Shown here: positions 1 to 6,300 of the stretch, piece after piece
Layout: each line of letters begins with the position of its first letter
Numbering within the stretch: the first letter of the stretch is position 1
Assembly: GCA_964562375.1 (NCBI GenBank)
Contig: CAZLSW010000006.1
Span: forward strand, 9,031-73,030
Direction: 5' to 3'
From: JAJPXC01 sp964562375
GTDB taxonomy: Bacteria; Bacteroidota; Bacteroidia; Bacteroidales; Muribaculaceae
Length of the DNA: 64,000 nt
Notes under the pieces: model-generated
Database searches by the model: none
The model's input: the letters and a program-made list of their open reading frames with translations, nothing else
Told to the model about the DNA's origin: nothing
Program-made: the position numbers and the translations under genes

Positions 1-310
1 CTATAGCCTTCAACACGCTGTATCCAAGGTCTTTAAGTGTTTGGCATTGTTCGGCCGACTCATCTCCGTGGAGCTGAACATAGTGGATGCCGTAGCGCTG
101 ACAGATGGCGTGGATGTCGTCGGTGGTGGCATTGACGAATACGCCTACGGGGCGGATATACTCGGGTAATTCCTTAACCGACTGAGGGTCAAGCCCGATA
201 GCCGACCGTGGGGAGCCATCATAGAATATAAAGCCCATCAACATGGGGGCGAGGGCTCCCACGTCGCGAATGTTGTCGGGATAGCGGTTGCCGCACACCT
301 TGATTACCAT
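1..310 (-). CDS. trpF: Phosphoribosylanthranilate isomerase, 3' part outside window
   Basis: TrpF converts N-(5'-phosphoribosyl)anthranilate to CdRP, the step before TrpC in tryptophan synthesis; it is a cytoplasmic beta/alpha barrel. Only the first ~103 residues are visible because the gene runs off the left edge. The start reads MVIKVCGNR, matching the family KxCG motif with the catalytic Cys at residue 6. It is followed by a GFIFYDGSPR stretch and by VQLHGDE, the classic LHG(D/N)E motif. The ATG at 310 is chosen because it begins just before the conserved first strand. An in-frame ATG at 367 would add 19 residues and overlap the end of trpC by 23 nt, so the two genes are probably translationally coupled either way. 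The usual CGM is CGN here. trpA would be expected beyond the edge. Confidence 0.9.
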   Translation of the reverse strand, partial: MVIKVCGNRYPDNIRDVGALAPMLMGFIFYDGSPRSAIGLDPQSVKELPEYIRPVGVFVNATTDDIHAICQRYGIHYVQLHGDESAEQCQTLKDLGYSVLKAI

Positions 311-344
311 ATCGGAATGGCGAGGGCGCAGGGTTTTCGGGTCG

Positions 345-1145
345 TTATTGCTTGGTATTGAGTTCATTGAGTAATGATTTTAAAGCTTCGGGGGGATTGG
401 GGGTGGTCATGAAAGTTTCGCCGATAAGGAAGCCGTCATAGCCCATGGCGGCGAGTTCACGCATCTCTTGGGCACCACGGATTCCACTTTCCGAAATCTT
501 GACAGCCTCGGCGGGGAGTAGCGAGGCCAACTGGCGTGATATGTCGAGGTCGGTGACGAAACGTCGCAGGTCGCGGTTGTTGACGCCAACCACGTCTATT
601 TCAGGGTTATAGTGGCCGATTTCCTCGGGGGAATGCATCTCGAGCAGCACTTGCAGGTCGAGCGAGTGGGCGTAATGGGTGAAATCCTTGACCTCCTCGG
701 GGGTGAGGATAGCGGCGATGAGCAGGATGGCGTCGGCGCCGGCCAAGCGCGCTTGGGCGATTTGGTAGCGGTCGACGGTAAAATCCTTGCGCAGAAGGGG
801 ATAAGTGTTGCCAACGGCATTCCGGGCGACAGCCAAGTCGATGAGCGAACCGCCGAAATAGGGGGTGTCGGTGAGGACGGAGCTTGCCGCGGCACCCGCG
901 TCGCAGTAACCACGGACGACATCGCCGGCGTCGATTGTTTGGTGGATCTCGCCCTTGGAGGGGGAGCGGCGTTTATGCTCGGCGATGATACCCCACGGGG
1001 TGGCCTTGATGGCGTCGCGAAAGGAGAGGGTATAGCGAGGAGCGAGTTGGGCCAGGGAGTCGATGGCCTCCATCGATAGCAACTGCTTTTGGGCTGCTAC
1101 CTCGACGCGTTTATGGGCGGCTATTTCATTGAGGATATTTTTCAT
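345..1145 (-). CDS. trpC: Indole-3-glycerol phosphate synthase
   Basis: TrpC closes the indole ring by decarboxylating and cyclising CdRP to indole-3-glycerol phosphate. The 266-residue product has the family hallmarks in order: AEHKRRSPSKG near residue 55 (catalytic Glu and Lys), LLRKDF near 118 (catalytic Lys), LEMHS near 170, VVGVNNRDL near 187 and ISESGI near 217 (phosphate-binding end of the barrel). A longer reading from 1169 adds MVPLESPK, but the start MKNILNEIAAHK at 1145 fits the family better. The upstream extension runs into the repeat in the gap to trpD. It sits between trpD and trpF in the usual Bacteroidales order. Confidence 0.95.
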   Translation of the reverse strand: MKNILNEIAAHKRVEVAAQKQLLSMEAIDSLAQLAPRYTLSFRDAIKATPWGIIAEHKRRSPSKGEIHQTIDAGDVVRGYCDAGAAASSVLTDTPYFGGSLIDLAVARNAVGNTYPLLRKDFTVDRYQIAQARLAGADAILLIAAILTPEEVKDFTHYAHSLDLQVLLEMHSPEEIGHYNPEIDVVGVNNRDLRRFVTDLDISRQLASLLPAEAVKISESGIRGAQEMRELAAMGYDGFLIGETFMTTPNPPEALKSLLNELNTKQ

Positions 1146-1165
1146 TTTTGGGCTTTCGAGGGGGA

Positions 1166-1194
1166 CCACCGCGGCGAACCGCGGGGCACGGTGG
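1166..1194. repeat. Single palindromic repeat in the trpC-trpD gap (family B)
   Basis: An imperfect palindrome with CCACCGCGG and GGGGCACGGTGG arms fills most of the 60-nt gap between trpD and trpC. Nearly the same sequence opens the 60-nt repeat array inside tatD at 5667-5695, including the following GGCTTG. It is therefore a dispersed element and not a trp-specific regulatory site. Confidence 0.75.
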
Positions 1195-1205
1195 CTTGAT
1201 GATGC

Positions 1206-2201
1206 TTAGCTGTTGAGCTCGACGAAACGGCGGAAACGGGCTTGGGCGGCTCCCGAGCGGATTGATTCCTCGGCTTGGGCACGGGCCTCGGCGATTGAGA
1301 CCTCCGGCTCGAGCGTGTGGATGGCGAAGGCGGCGTTGGCCACGACGCAATTTTGTTGCGCGGGGGTAGCGGTGCCGGCAAGTACGCGGTCGAAGATTCC
1401 CGCGGCCTCGGCGATGGTGTCGCCGCCGTAGAGGTCGTCCTGTTGCGCGCGAGGGAAGCCCAGTTCCTCGGGGGTGTAGACGCGCTCACCCTCGGGGGAC
1501 GCTACCTTGAAGTCGCTGGTGAGCGAAATCTCGTCGTAACCGTCCATTGAGTGTACGATGGTACAGTTAATTCCCTCGTTTTGAGCGATATAGTTGTAAA
1601 GCCGCAGGAGCTTGAGGTTGTAGACGCCCAAAAGCTGGTATTTGGGCATGGTGGGGTTGACCAATGGGCCAAGCATGTTGAAGAAGGTGCGGACGGCCAG
1701 GGCTTTGCGCACTGGGCCAACGCTCTTCAATGCCGGTGAGAAGAACGGCGCGTGGAGATAGGCCACGCCGCTCTCGTCCAACGATTTGGCGAGGGTTTCC
1801 TGGTCGGCGGTGAATTTCACGCCGTGAGTTTCCAAGACGTTGGAGGCACCCGAGATTGACGAAGCACCGTAGTTGCCGTGCTTCACCACCTTGCGTCCCG
1901 TTCCGGCCACAACGAAGCAGGTAGCGGTGCTTATATTAAATGTGTTCTTACCGTCGCCGCCTGTGCCAACGATGTCGATGGCTTTTACTCCCGGGAAGTC
2001 GATGGGATTGCGTCGCTCGAGGATTGCGTCGCGGAAACCCGTTAGCTCGTCGGTGGTGATTGAGCGCATAAGGAACACGGTCATAAACGCCGAGAGCTGG
2101 GCGTCGTTATACTTGGAGTCGGCGATGTTTAACAGCACGTCGCGTGCCTCTTGTCGGGAGAGGTTGCGGTGCTCGAACATTTTATATAACAAATTCTTCA
2201 T
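1206..2201 (-). CDS. trpD: Anthranilate phosphoribosyltransferase
   Basis: TrpD transfers the phosphoribosyl group of PRPP to anthranilate. The 331-residue product has the usual length. It shows the helical N-terminal domain (SRQEARDVL...QLSAFM), the PRPP-binding IVGTGGDGKNTFNIST near residue 80, KHGNYGASS near 108 with the anthranilate-site residues, and the LGPLVNP loop near 179. Its ATG overlaps the stop of trpG in ATGA (2198-2201), so translation is likely coupled to trpG. It is a stand-alone enzyme, not fused to TrpG as in enterobacteria. Confidence 0.96.
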   Translation of the reverse strand: MKNLLYKMFEHRNLSRQEARDVLLNIADSKYNDAQLSAFMTVFLMRSITTDELTGFRDAILERRNPIDFPGVKAIDIVGTGGDGKNTFNISTATCFVVAGTGRKVVKHGNYGASSISGASNVLETHGVKFTADQETLAKSLDESGVAYLHAPFFSPALKSVGPVRKALAVRTFFNMLGPLVNPTMPKYQLLGVYNLKLLRLYNYIAQNEGINCTIVHSMDGYDEISLTSDFKVASPEGERVYTPEELGFPRAQQDDLYGGDTIAEAAGIFDRVLAGTATPAQQNCVVANAAFAIHTLEPEVSIAEARAQAEESIRSGAAQARFRRFVELNS

Positions 2202-2761
2202 TTTCTAAGCCAGTTTTCGATGATACGTTGACCCACAGGGGTGAGGATTGACTCGGGGTGGAATTGTAGGCCTCGGATGTCGAGGTCCTTGTGACGGATG
2301 GCCATGATGTGGCCTTCGTCGGAAGTGGCGATCACTTGGAGTTGGTCGGGGAAACCGTCCGGAGAGATCGCCCAAGAATGGTATCGGCCTACATCAAACC
2401 GGGCTGGGAGCCCCTCGAACAGGTAGTCGTCGGCGATAATGTTGACCGGACGGCTCAAGCCATGGTACACCTCGGGGAGGTTGACCAGCGATGCCCCGAA
2501 CCGCTCTCCGAGTGCTTGGTGTCCCAGGCATACTCCGAGGATGGGCATCTCGGTGGCGTAACGGCGCAACACCTCAGGCATCAACCCGGCCTCCGATGGG
2601 ATACCCGGGCCCGGGGAGATGATAAGCTTGTCGTACTCACCCACGCGGTCGAGGTCGACGACGTCGTTGCGCACGACGTCGCAGGGCTGTCCGGCCTGTC
2701 GCACGGCGTGCACCAAGTTGTAGGTGAACGAGTCGTAATTGTCGATTATTAATAGTTTCAT
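2198..2761 (-). CDS. trpG: Anthranilate synthase component II (glutamine amidotransferase)
   Basis: TrpG hydrolyses glutamine and passes ammonia to TrpE to make anthranilate; the same subunit may also serve p-aminobenzoate synthesis. The 187-residue class I amidotransferase has the oxyanion segment ISPGPG (48-53), the nucleophile in GVCLGHQ (Cys78), and the His168/Glu170 pair in FHPES. The start MKLLIIDNYDSFTYN is exact for the family. The open frame reaches 3139, but the extra N-terminus is the antisense reading of repeats in the divergent gene and is rejected. In relatives trpE lies directly upstream; here it is 55 kb away and trpG has its own promoter. Confidence 0.96.
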   Translation of the reverse strand: MKLLIIDNYDSFTYNLVHAVRQAGQPCDVVRNDVVDLDRVGEYDKLIISPGPGIPSEAGLMPEVLRRYATEMPILGVCLGHQALGERFGASLVNLPEVYHGLSRPVNIIADDYLFEGLPARFDVGRYHSWAISPDGFPDQLQVIATSDEGHIMAIRHKDLDIRGLQFHPESILTPVGQRIIENWLRK

Positions 2762-2846
2762 CGCGAAGACATATCTGAATATTTGAATAATATGCGGTAG
2801 AAATGCATAAATATAAATAAATTGTGAAGTAATTGCATTTCGAGCG

Positions 2847-2878
2847 CAAAAATAAGCATAAATATCCATTCTCGCAAG
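2847..2878 (-). promoter_or_regulatory. Promoter of trpGDCF
   Basis: On the minus strand a CTTG box (2875-2878) lies 20 nt upstream of TATTTTTG (2847-2854), matching the Bacteroidetes -33/-7 pattern. It leaves a leader of about 80 nt before the trpG ATG. It explains how the genes can be expressed away from trpBE. I saw no leader peptide rich in Trp codons. Confidence 0.5.
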
Positions 2879-2896
2879 AATATTAGGAAAAAGTTG

Positions 2897-2904
2897 TAAT
2901 TTCG
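2897..2904 (+). promoter_or_regulatory. Possible -7 box just upstream of the DUF4271 gene
   Basis: TAATTTCG ends 7 nt before the ATG at 2912. The same variant box followed by CGG occurs close to other starts in the window (43027-43034, 51596-51603). No good -33 box is visible. If used, the mRNA would be almost leaderless. Confidence 0.3.
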
Positions 2905-2911
2905 CGGTGAA

Positions 2912-3823
2912 ATGGCAGCAATGACGGAAATAATGGATACTTGTGCCGCCGACACGGCGGCACGTCCTACTTATGCGGTCGACACGGCGGCACATCCTAC
3001 TTATGCGGCCGACACGGCGGCACGTCCTACTTATCTTCCTACTTGTCCTTGGAATATCGAGGGGGAGGCTGATTGTCCCTACGCGTCGGAGCGGGAGGTG
3101 CTGCTGTGTTCGCAAGGGGTTGAGGGGAATTACCTCCACGGTATGGAGCCGCAGGCTCGGCCCTTGGGGGTGGCCCGCGACTCGGGGTTGCTAGCGGCGT
3201 TGACGGTGATGTTCCTGCTGGTGGCGTTCAATTTCCGTAGCTGCGCCAGGATGTTCAAGGCGATGTCGCAGGACTTATGGTCGGTGCGTCGGCGCGAGAA
3301 TGCCTTCGACGACCACACGGCCAACGAGACTCGGGTGATGCTGGTGATGTTGCTCCAGCTATGGCTTTGCGAGGGATTGCTCCTCTACTTCTGGGGAGAG
3401 TCGCAAGGGTACATCCCGATGATGGGGTGGGTGCACCCAATCGCTTTTACGGGGGCGTTGGCGTTGGGGTTCTATATCTTCCAGTTGCTGGCCTATAAGG
3501 TGGTGGGATACGCGTTCAGCGATCCAATCGGGGCGTCGCAGTGGATACGCGGGTATAATTCCTCGCAAGCGTTTCTGGGCGTTGGGCTGGTGATTCCCGC
3601 GGTGGTGATTATCTTCTATCCCGGAGCCTCGGAGGCGATGTTGTGGACTGGAGTGGGGTTGTATATGCTGGCTCGTATAACGTTTATAATTAAGGGTTTT
3701 AGAATTTTTTACCACAATTTTTCGTCGTTGCTTTATTTTATTTTGTACCTTTGCGCGCTGGAAATCATTCCTATCTTGCTTTTGGGCCTGGCCATCATCA
3801 GCTTGGGTCCCATTGTTGAATAA
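2912..3823 (+). CDS. DUF4271 multi-pass membrane protein with triplicated N-terminal repeat
   Basis: This 303-residue inner-membrane protein of unknown function resembles the DUF4271 family, which in Bacteroidales stands directly before hemD and rnpA, as here. Hydrophobic segments lie at about 92-107, 142-160, 175-196, 220-237, 243-260 and 271-298, with a charged SVRRRENAF loop after the first. Residues 13-42 are three 10-residue copies (AADTAARPTY, AVDTAAHPTY, AADTAARPTY) encoded by a 30-nt tandem repeat of the dispersed palindromic family. Such an N-terminus is not expected in the family. Translation may really begin downstream, for example at the ATG at 3143, leaving the repeats in the 5' leader. 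Family assignment is from pattern and gene order. Confidence 0.75.
   Translation: MAAMTEIMDTCAADTAARPTYAVDTAAHPTYAADTAARPTYLPTCPWNIEGEADCPYASEREVLLCSQGVEGNYLHGMEPQARPLGVARDSGLLAALTVMFLLVAFNFRSCARMFKAMSQDLWSVRRRENAFDDHTANETRVMLVMLLQLWLCEGLLLYFWGESQGYIPMMGWVHPIAFTGALALGFYIFQLLAYKVVGYAFSDPIGASQWIRGYNSSQAFLGVGLVIPAVVIIFYPGASEAMLWTGVGLYMLARITFIIKGFRIFYHNFSSLLYFILYLCALEIIPILLLGLAIISLGPIVE
2948..3037 (+). repeat. Three 30-nt tandem copies of the palindromic repeat, in frame
   Basis: Three near-identical 30-nt units begin with GCCGACACGGCGGCACGTCC and end in TACTTA plus a few bases. The core (GACACGGCGG, then TCCTACTTA) is shared with copies at 6349, 32651, 43101, 47901, 57787 and 57928. Confidence 0.9.
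3746..3753 (+). promoter_or_regulatory. Perfect -7 box inside the DUF4271 gene, upstream of hemD
   Basis: TACCTTTG followed by CG is the exact Bacteroidetes -7 consensus, 90 nt before the hemD start. A TTG at 3728-3730 is only 15 nt upstream, so the -33 element is weak. It could give hemD and the genes behind it their own transcript. Confidence 0.35.
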
Positions 3824-3843
3824 TAATCCACACATAGAGAGAC

Positions 3844-4596
3844 GTGAAAGTAAAAAAAGTATTAGTTTCGCAACCCCGACCTACGTCAGAGAAGTCGCCC
3901 TATTTCGAGATTGCGGAAAAGTACGGCGTTGAGATCGATTTTCGTCCTTTCATCAAGGTTGAGGGTTTGTCGGCCCGCGAATTTCGTCAGCAAAAGATTT
4001 CGATACCCGAATATACAGCGATCATATTCACGGCTCGCACGGCGGTTGACCATTTCTTCCGCCTGTGTGAGGAGATGCGCGTGCCCATCCCCGACACATT
4101 AAAATATTTCTGCACCACCGAGTCGATCGCCCTTTACCTGCAGAAGTACATTCTCTACCGCAAGCGCAAGATATTCCACGGCGCGACAGGCAAAATCGAG
4201 GACTTGGTACCGCTGTTGGTGAAGCACAACAAGGAGAAGTACCTGTTCGCCGTGAGCGACGTGCACAACAACGACACCTCGATCCTGGACGCCAACAACG
4301 TCAACTATACCAAGGCTGTGATGTACCGCACTGTGAGCAACGATTTCGGTAAGGACGAGGCGTTCGATTACGACATGCTCCTCTTCTTCAGCCCCTCGGG
4401 CATCGCGTCGCTGTTGAAGAATTTCCCTAATTTCGAGCAAGGCGAAATCCGCATCGGTTGCTTCGGCCCTACCACCGCCAAGGCCGTGCGCGACGCCGGG
4501 CTGCGTCTCGACATCGAGGCGCCCTCGCCTAAAGCACCCTCGATGACCACAGCCCTGGAGCTTTACCTCAAGGAGGAAGCGGAAAAAGAGGCGTAG
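3844..4596 (+). CDS. hemD: Uroporphyrinogen-III synthase family protein
   Basis: HemD cyclises hydroxymethylbilane to uroporphyrinogen III in haem and corrinoid synthesis. The 250-residue product starts MKVKKVLVSQPRP and contains the two-lobe pattern of the family: the first lobe includes IIFTARTAVDHFF and ends near ESIALYLQKY; the second includes LLFFSPSGIASLL and CFGPTTAKAVRDAGL, the most conserved region. The start codon is GTG at 3844. It lies between the DUF4271 gene and rnpA as in other Bacteroidales. Many Bacteroidetes carry this gene without a complete haem pathway, so the exact role in this organism is inferred. Confidence 0.88.
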   Translation: MKVKKVLVSQPRPTSEKSPYFEIAEKYGVEIDFRPFIKVEGLSAREFRQQKISIPEYTAIIFTARTAVDHFFRLCEEMRVPIPDTLKYFCTTESIALYLQKYILYRKRKIFHGATGKIEDLVPLLVKHNKEKYLFAVSDVHNNDTSILDANNVNYTKAVMYRTVSNDFGKDEAFDYDMLLFFSPSGIASLLKNFPNFEQGEIRIGCFGPTTAKAVRDAGLRLDIEAPSPKAPSMTTALELYLKEEAEKEA

Positions 4597-4599
4597 GCT

Positions 4600-4656
4600 C
4601 TTTTTCAAGGCAAGAGTAATCTTTTTCAAGGCAAGAGTAAAGAGGCAAGAGTAAAA
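4600..4656. repeat. 21-nt tandem duplication after hemD
   Basis: Two 21-nt units (CTTTTTCAAGGCAAGAGTAA plus one base) stand at 4600-4620 and 4621-4641, followed by a third partial copy GAGGCAAGAGTAAA. This family was not seen elsewhere in the window. Confidence 0.8.
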
Positions 4657-4672
4657 AGTGAAAGGTAAAAAG

Positions 4673-4696
4673 GGAGCGGGGAGGCCCGCTCCTTTT
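4673..4696 (+). terminator. Intrinsic terminator between hemD and rnpA
   Basis: Perfect 8-bp stem GGAGCGGG / CCCGCTCC with a GAGG loop, followed by TTTT. It would end the DUF4271-hemD transcript, so rnpA probably starts from its own promoter in 4697-4724 or depends on read-through. Confidence 0.75.
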
Positions 4697-4724
4697 CGAT
4701 ATTATAGGCATTTCAGTTTTCGAT

Positions 4725-5132
4725 ATGAAGGCATTAGGATTGGATAAGGATCACAAGCTGTGCAGCGAGACGGCAATCGATTTGCTGTTCGCGCGCGGTA
4801 CGGCCGACGCTCAAAGCGCGCTGGCTTATCCATTGCGTGCCGTCTGGCGCGAGCACTCTTCGCGTCGCGACGAGAGCCTGGTGCTACGCTTCCTTATTTC
4901 CATTCCGAAGAAGCGCTTGAAGCGAGCTGTGTGGCGTGTGTTGATGCGTCGCCGCGTGCGCGAGGCGTTCCGATTGAATTGGCGGTCGTTCCCCGAGTTG
5001 GATAGCCGCGGAATCGATTTGGCGTTTATCTATGTGGCGGACAAAGAGTGCTCCTATGCCCGCGTGGAGAGCGCAGTGGTGAAGTTGTTGGGAAAGATTA
5101 ATGATCAAGAAGCTGCTCATACTGCCGATTAG
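4725..5132 (+). CDS. rnpA: Ribonuclease P protein component
   Basis: RnpA is the small basic protein that binds the catalytic RNase P RNA and helps remove 5' leaders from tRNA precursors. The 135-residue product has the family signature: an N-terminal LDKDHKLCSETAIDLLF segment, the strand LRFLISIPKKRLKRAVWR, the RNR motif RRRVREAFRLNW and a C-terminal LAFIYVAD strand. It is rich in Arg and Lys as expected. Its 3' end overlaps the start of yidD by 32 nt, the arrangement usual in bacteria, so the two are translated from one message. Confidence 0.93.
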   Translation: MKALGLDKDHKLCSETAIDLLFARGTADAQSALAYPLRAVWREHSSRRDESLVLRFLISIPKKRLKRAVWRVLMRRRVREAFRLNWRSFPELDSRGIDLAFIYVADKECSYARVESAVVKLLGKINDQEAAHTAD

Positions 5133-5313
5133 GTTTTACCAGTTGGCGATATCCCCGATGTTGCCGGCGAGTTGCCGATTTGTACCCACATGCAGCCAGT
5201 ACGCCATCGAGGCGCTGCAGAAGCATGGGGCCGTGAAAGGCAGCTGGTTGGCTATCAAGCGAATATGCCGCTGTCACCCGTGGGGAGGGAGCGGTTTCGA
5301 TCCGGTGCCATGA
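5101..5313 (+). CDS. yidD: Membrane protein insertion efficiency factor YidD
   Basis: YidD is a small peripheral membrane protein thought to assist YidC-dependent membrane insertion. The 70-residue product has the complete family pattern: LPIRFYQLAISPMLPASCRFVPTCS, then SQYAIEALQKHGAVKG, then CHPWGGSGFDPVP, with the conserved Cys, Pro and Gly positions. Start is at the ATG at 5101 within rnpA. Its stop overlaps the tatD start in ATGA (5310-5313). Confidence 0.95.
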   Translation: MIKKLLILPIRFYQLAISPMLPASCRFVPTCSQYAIEALQKHGAVKGSWLAIKRICRCHPWGGSGFDPVP

Positions 5314-6215
5314 ATACCCCAATTGTAGATATCCACACGCATAACCTGGAGGCGCTGCCCCCGGCGGTGATCTCTGTGTCGCCCGGGGTGGAACTGGATT
5401 CTCGCCGGCTGTACTCGGTGGGGATTCATCCGTGGGACACGGCCACGTTTGACGGCGACTATACTGAGCTGGAGCGGATGGCTTTATTACCCAACGTGGT
5501 GGCGATTGGCGAGACGGGGCTTGATGCGTTGCGCGGGGCGCCGCTGGATCGCCAGGAGGAGATTTTTCGGCGGCATATCGAGATAGCCCAGCGGGTGGGG
5601 AAGCCGCTCATCCTGCACGTGGTGAAGGCTTGGGGGAGGCTTCTTGAGATATCGAAGGCATATAGACCACCGCGGCAAACCGCGGGGCACGGTGGCTTGT
5701 TGAAACTGCCGAGCCGGCACGGCCCAGCTTCCTTTCTGACCGCGGGGGACGGTGGCTTGCTGATGCTGCCGGGCCGGCACGGCCCAGCTTCCTTTCTAAC
5801 CGCGGGGCACGGTGGCTTGTTGAAACTGCCGAGCCGGCACGGCCCAGCTTCCTTTCTAACCGCGGGGGACGGTGGCTTGTTGAAACTGCCGGGCCGGCAC
5901 GGCCCAGCTTCCTTTCTGACCGCAGGGCACGGTGGCTTGCTGATACTGTCGGGCCGGCACGGCCCAGCTTCCTTTCTGACCGCGGGGCACGGTGGCACCT
6001 TGGCTGAAGGGCGGTGGATTGTGCATGGGTTTCGGGGGAAGGCTGAGCTGGCGCGGCAGTTGCTGGCCGCGGGGATGGATATTTCACTTGGGGAGCGATT
6101 TAATTCCGAGGCTGCCAGGGTGATACCCGCGGAGCGACTGCATTACGAAACTGATTGCTCTTCTCTTCCCATCGAGGAGATCGCGGCACGGATAATGGCT
6201 GCAAGAGAAGCTTAA
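5310..6215 (+). CDS. tatD: TatD-family metal-dependent hydrolase with in-frame repeat insertion
   Basis: TatD proteins are metal-dependent nucleases or hydrolases with a TIM-barrel fold. Of the 301 residues, 1-119 and 230-301 match a short Bacteroidales TatD: metal ligands in DIHTHN (His9, His11), Glu68 in GETGLD, His103 in ILHVVKAW, His239 in IVHGFRG and Asp282 in ETDCS. Residues ~120-229 are an insertion of 20-residue units such as GRHGPASFLTAGHGGLLKL, encoded by an exact 60-nt tandem repeat at 5667-5995. Removing it leaves about 191 residues, normal for the family. The array falls between the metal-binding segments and holds no stop codon. Whether the enzyme tolerates it is unknown; all ligands remain. 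The start is coupled to the yidD stop. Confidence 0.85.
   Translation: MNTPIVDIHTHNLEALPPAVISVSPGVELDSRRLYSVGIHPWDTATFDGDYTELERMALLPNVVAIGETGLDALRGAPLDRQEEIFRRHIEIAQRVGKPLILHVVKAWGRLLEISKAYRPPRQTAGHGGLLKLPSRHGPASFLTAGDGGLLMLPGRHGPASFLTAGHGGLLKLPSRHGPASFLTAGDGGLLKLPGRHGPASFLTAGHGGLLILSGRHGPASFLTAGHGGTLAEGRWIVHGFRGKAELARQLLAAGMDISLGERFNSEAARVIPAERLHYETDCSSLPIEEIAARIMAAREA
5667..5995 (+). repeat. 60-nt tandem array inside tatD (about 5.5 units)
   Basis: The array starts with the family B palindrome (5667-5695). It continues in exact 60-nt steps at 5701, 5761, 5821, 5881 and 5941, differing at only a few positions per unit. Each unit contains GCCGGCACGGCCCAGC followed by TTCCTTTCT, a relative of the TCCTACTTA-type palindrome, plus the CGCGGGGCACGGTGG arm. 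It is therefore a composite of two dispersed families. Confidence 0.95.
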
Positions 6216-6252
6216 GCTCATGATCGATTCTCATAATTTAAGCTCGGGATAA

Positions 6253-6286
6253 CGTTATTACGTTATTACGTTATTACGTTATTACG
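6253..6286. repeat. Tandem CGTTATTACG repeat (family D)
   Basis: Four back-to-back GTTATTACG units fill the gap between the convergent tatD and the minus-strand membrane enzyme. The same family recurs at 22886-22938 next to the tRNA terminator. Confidence 0.9.
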
Positions 6287-6300
6287 AAGCTGAAGAGGGG

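Noticed and set aside
2762..3139. N-terminal extension of trpG to 3139
   Set aside because: The extra residues are the antisense reading of palindromic repeats and an AT-rich promoter region; the family start is at 2761.
5667..5995. CRISPR-like regular repeat pattern in tatD (and at 2948-3037 and 63855-64000)
   Set aside because: Units follow each other directly without unique spacers, and there are no cas genes; these are tandem repeats.
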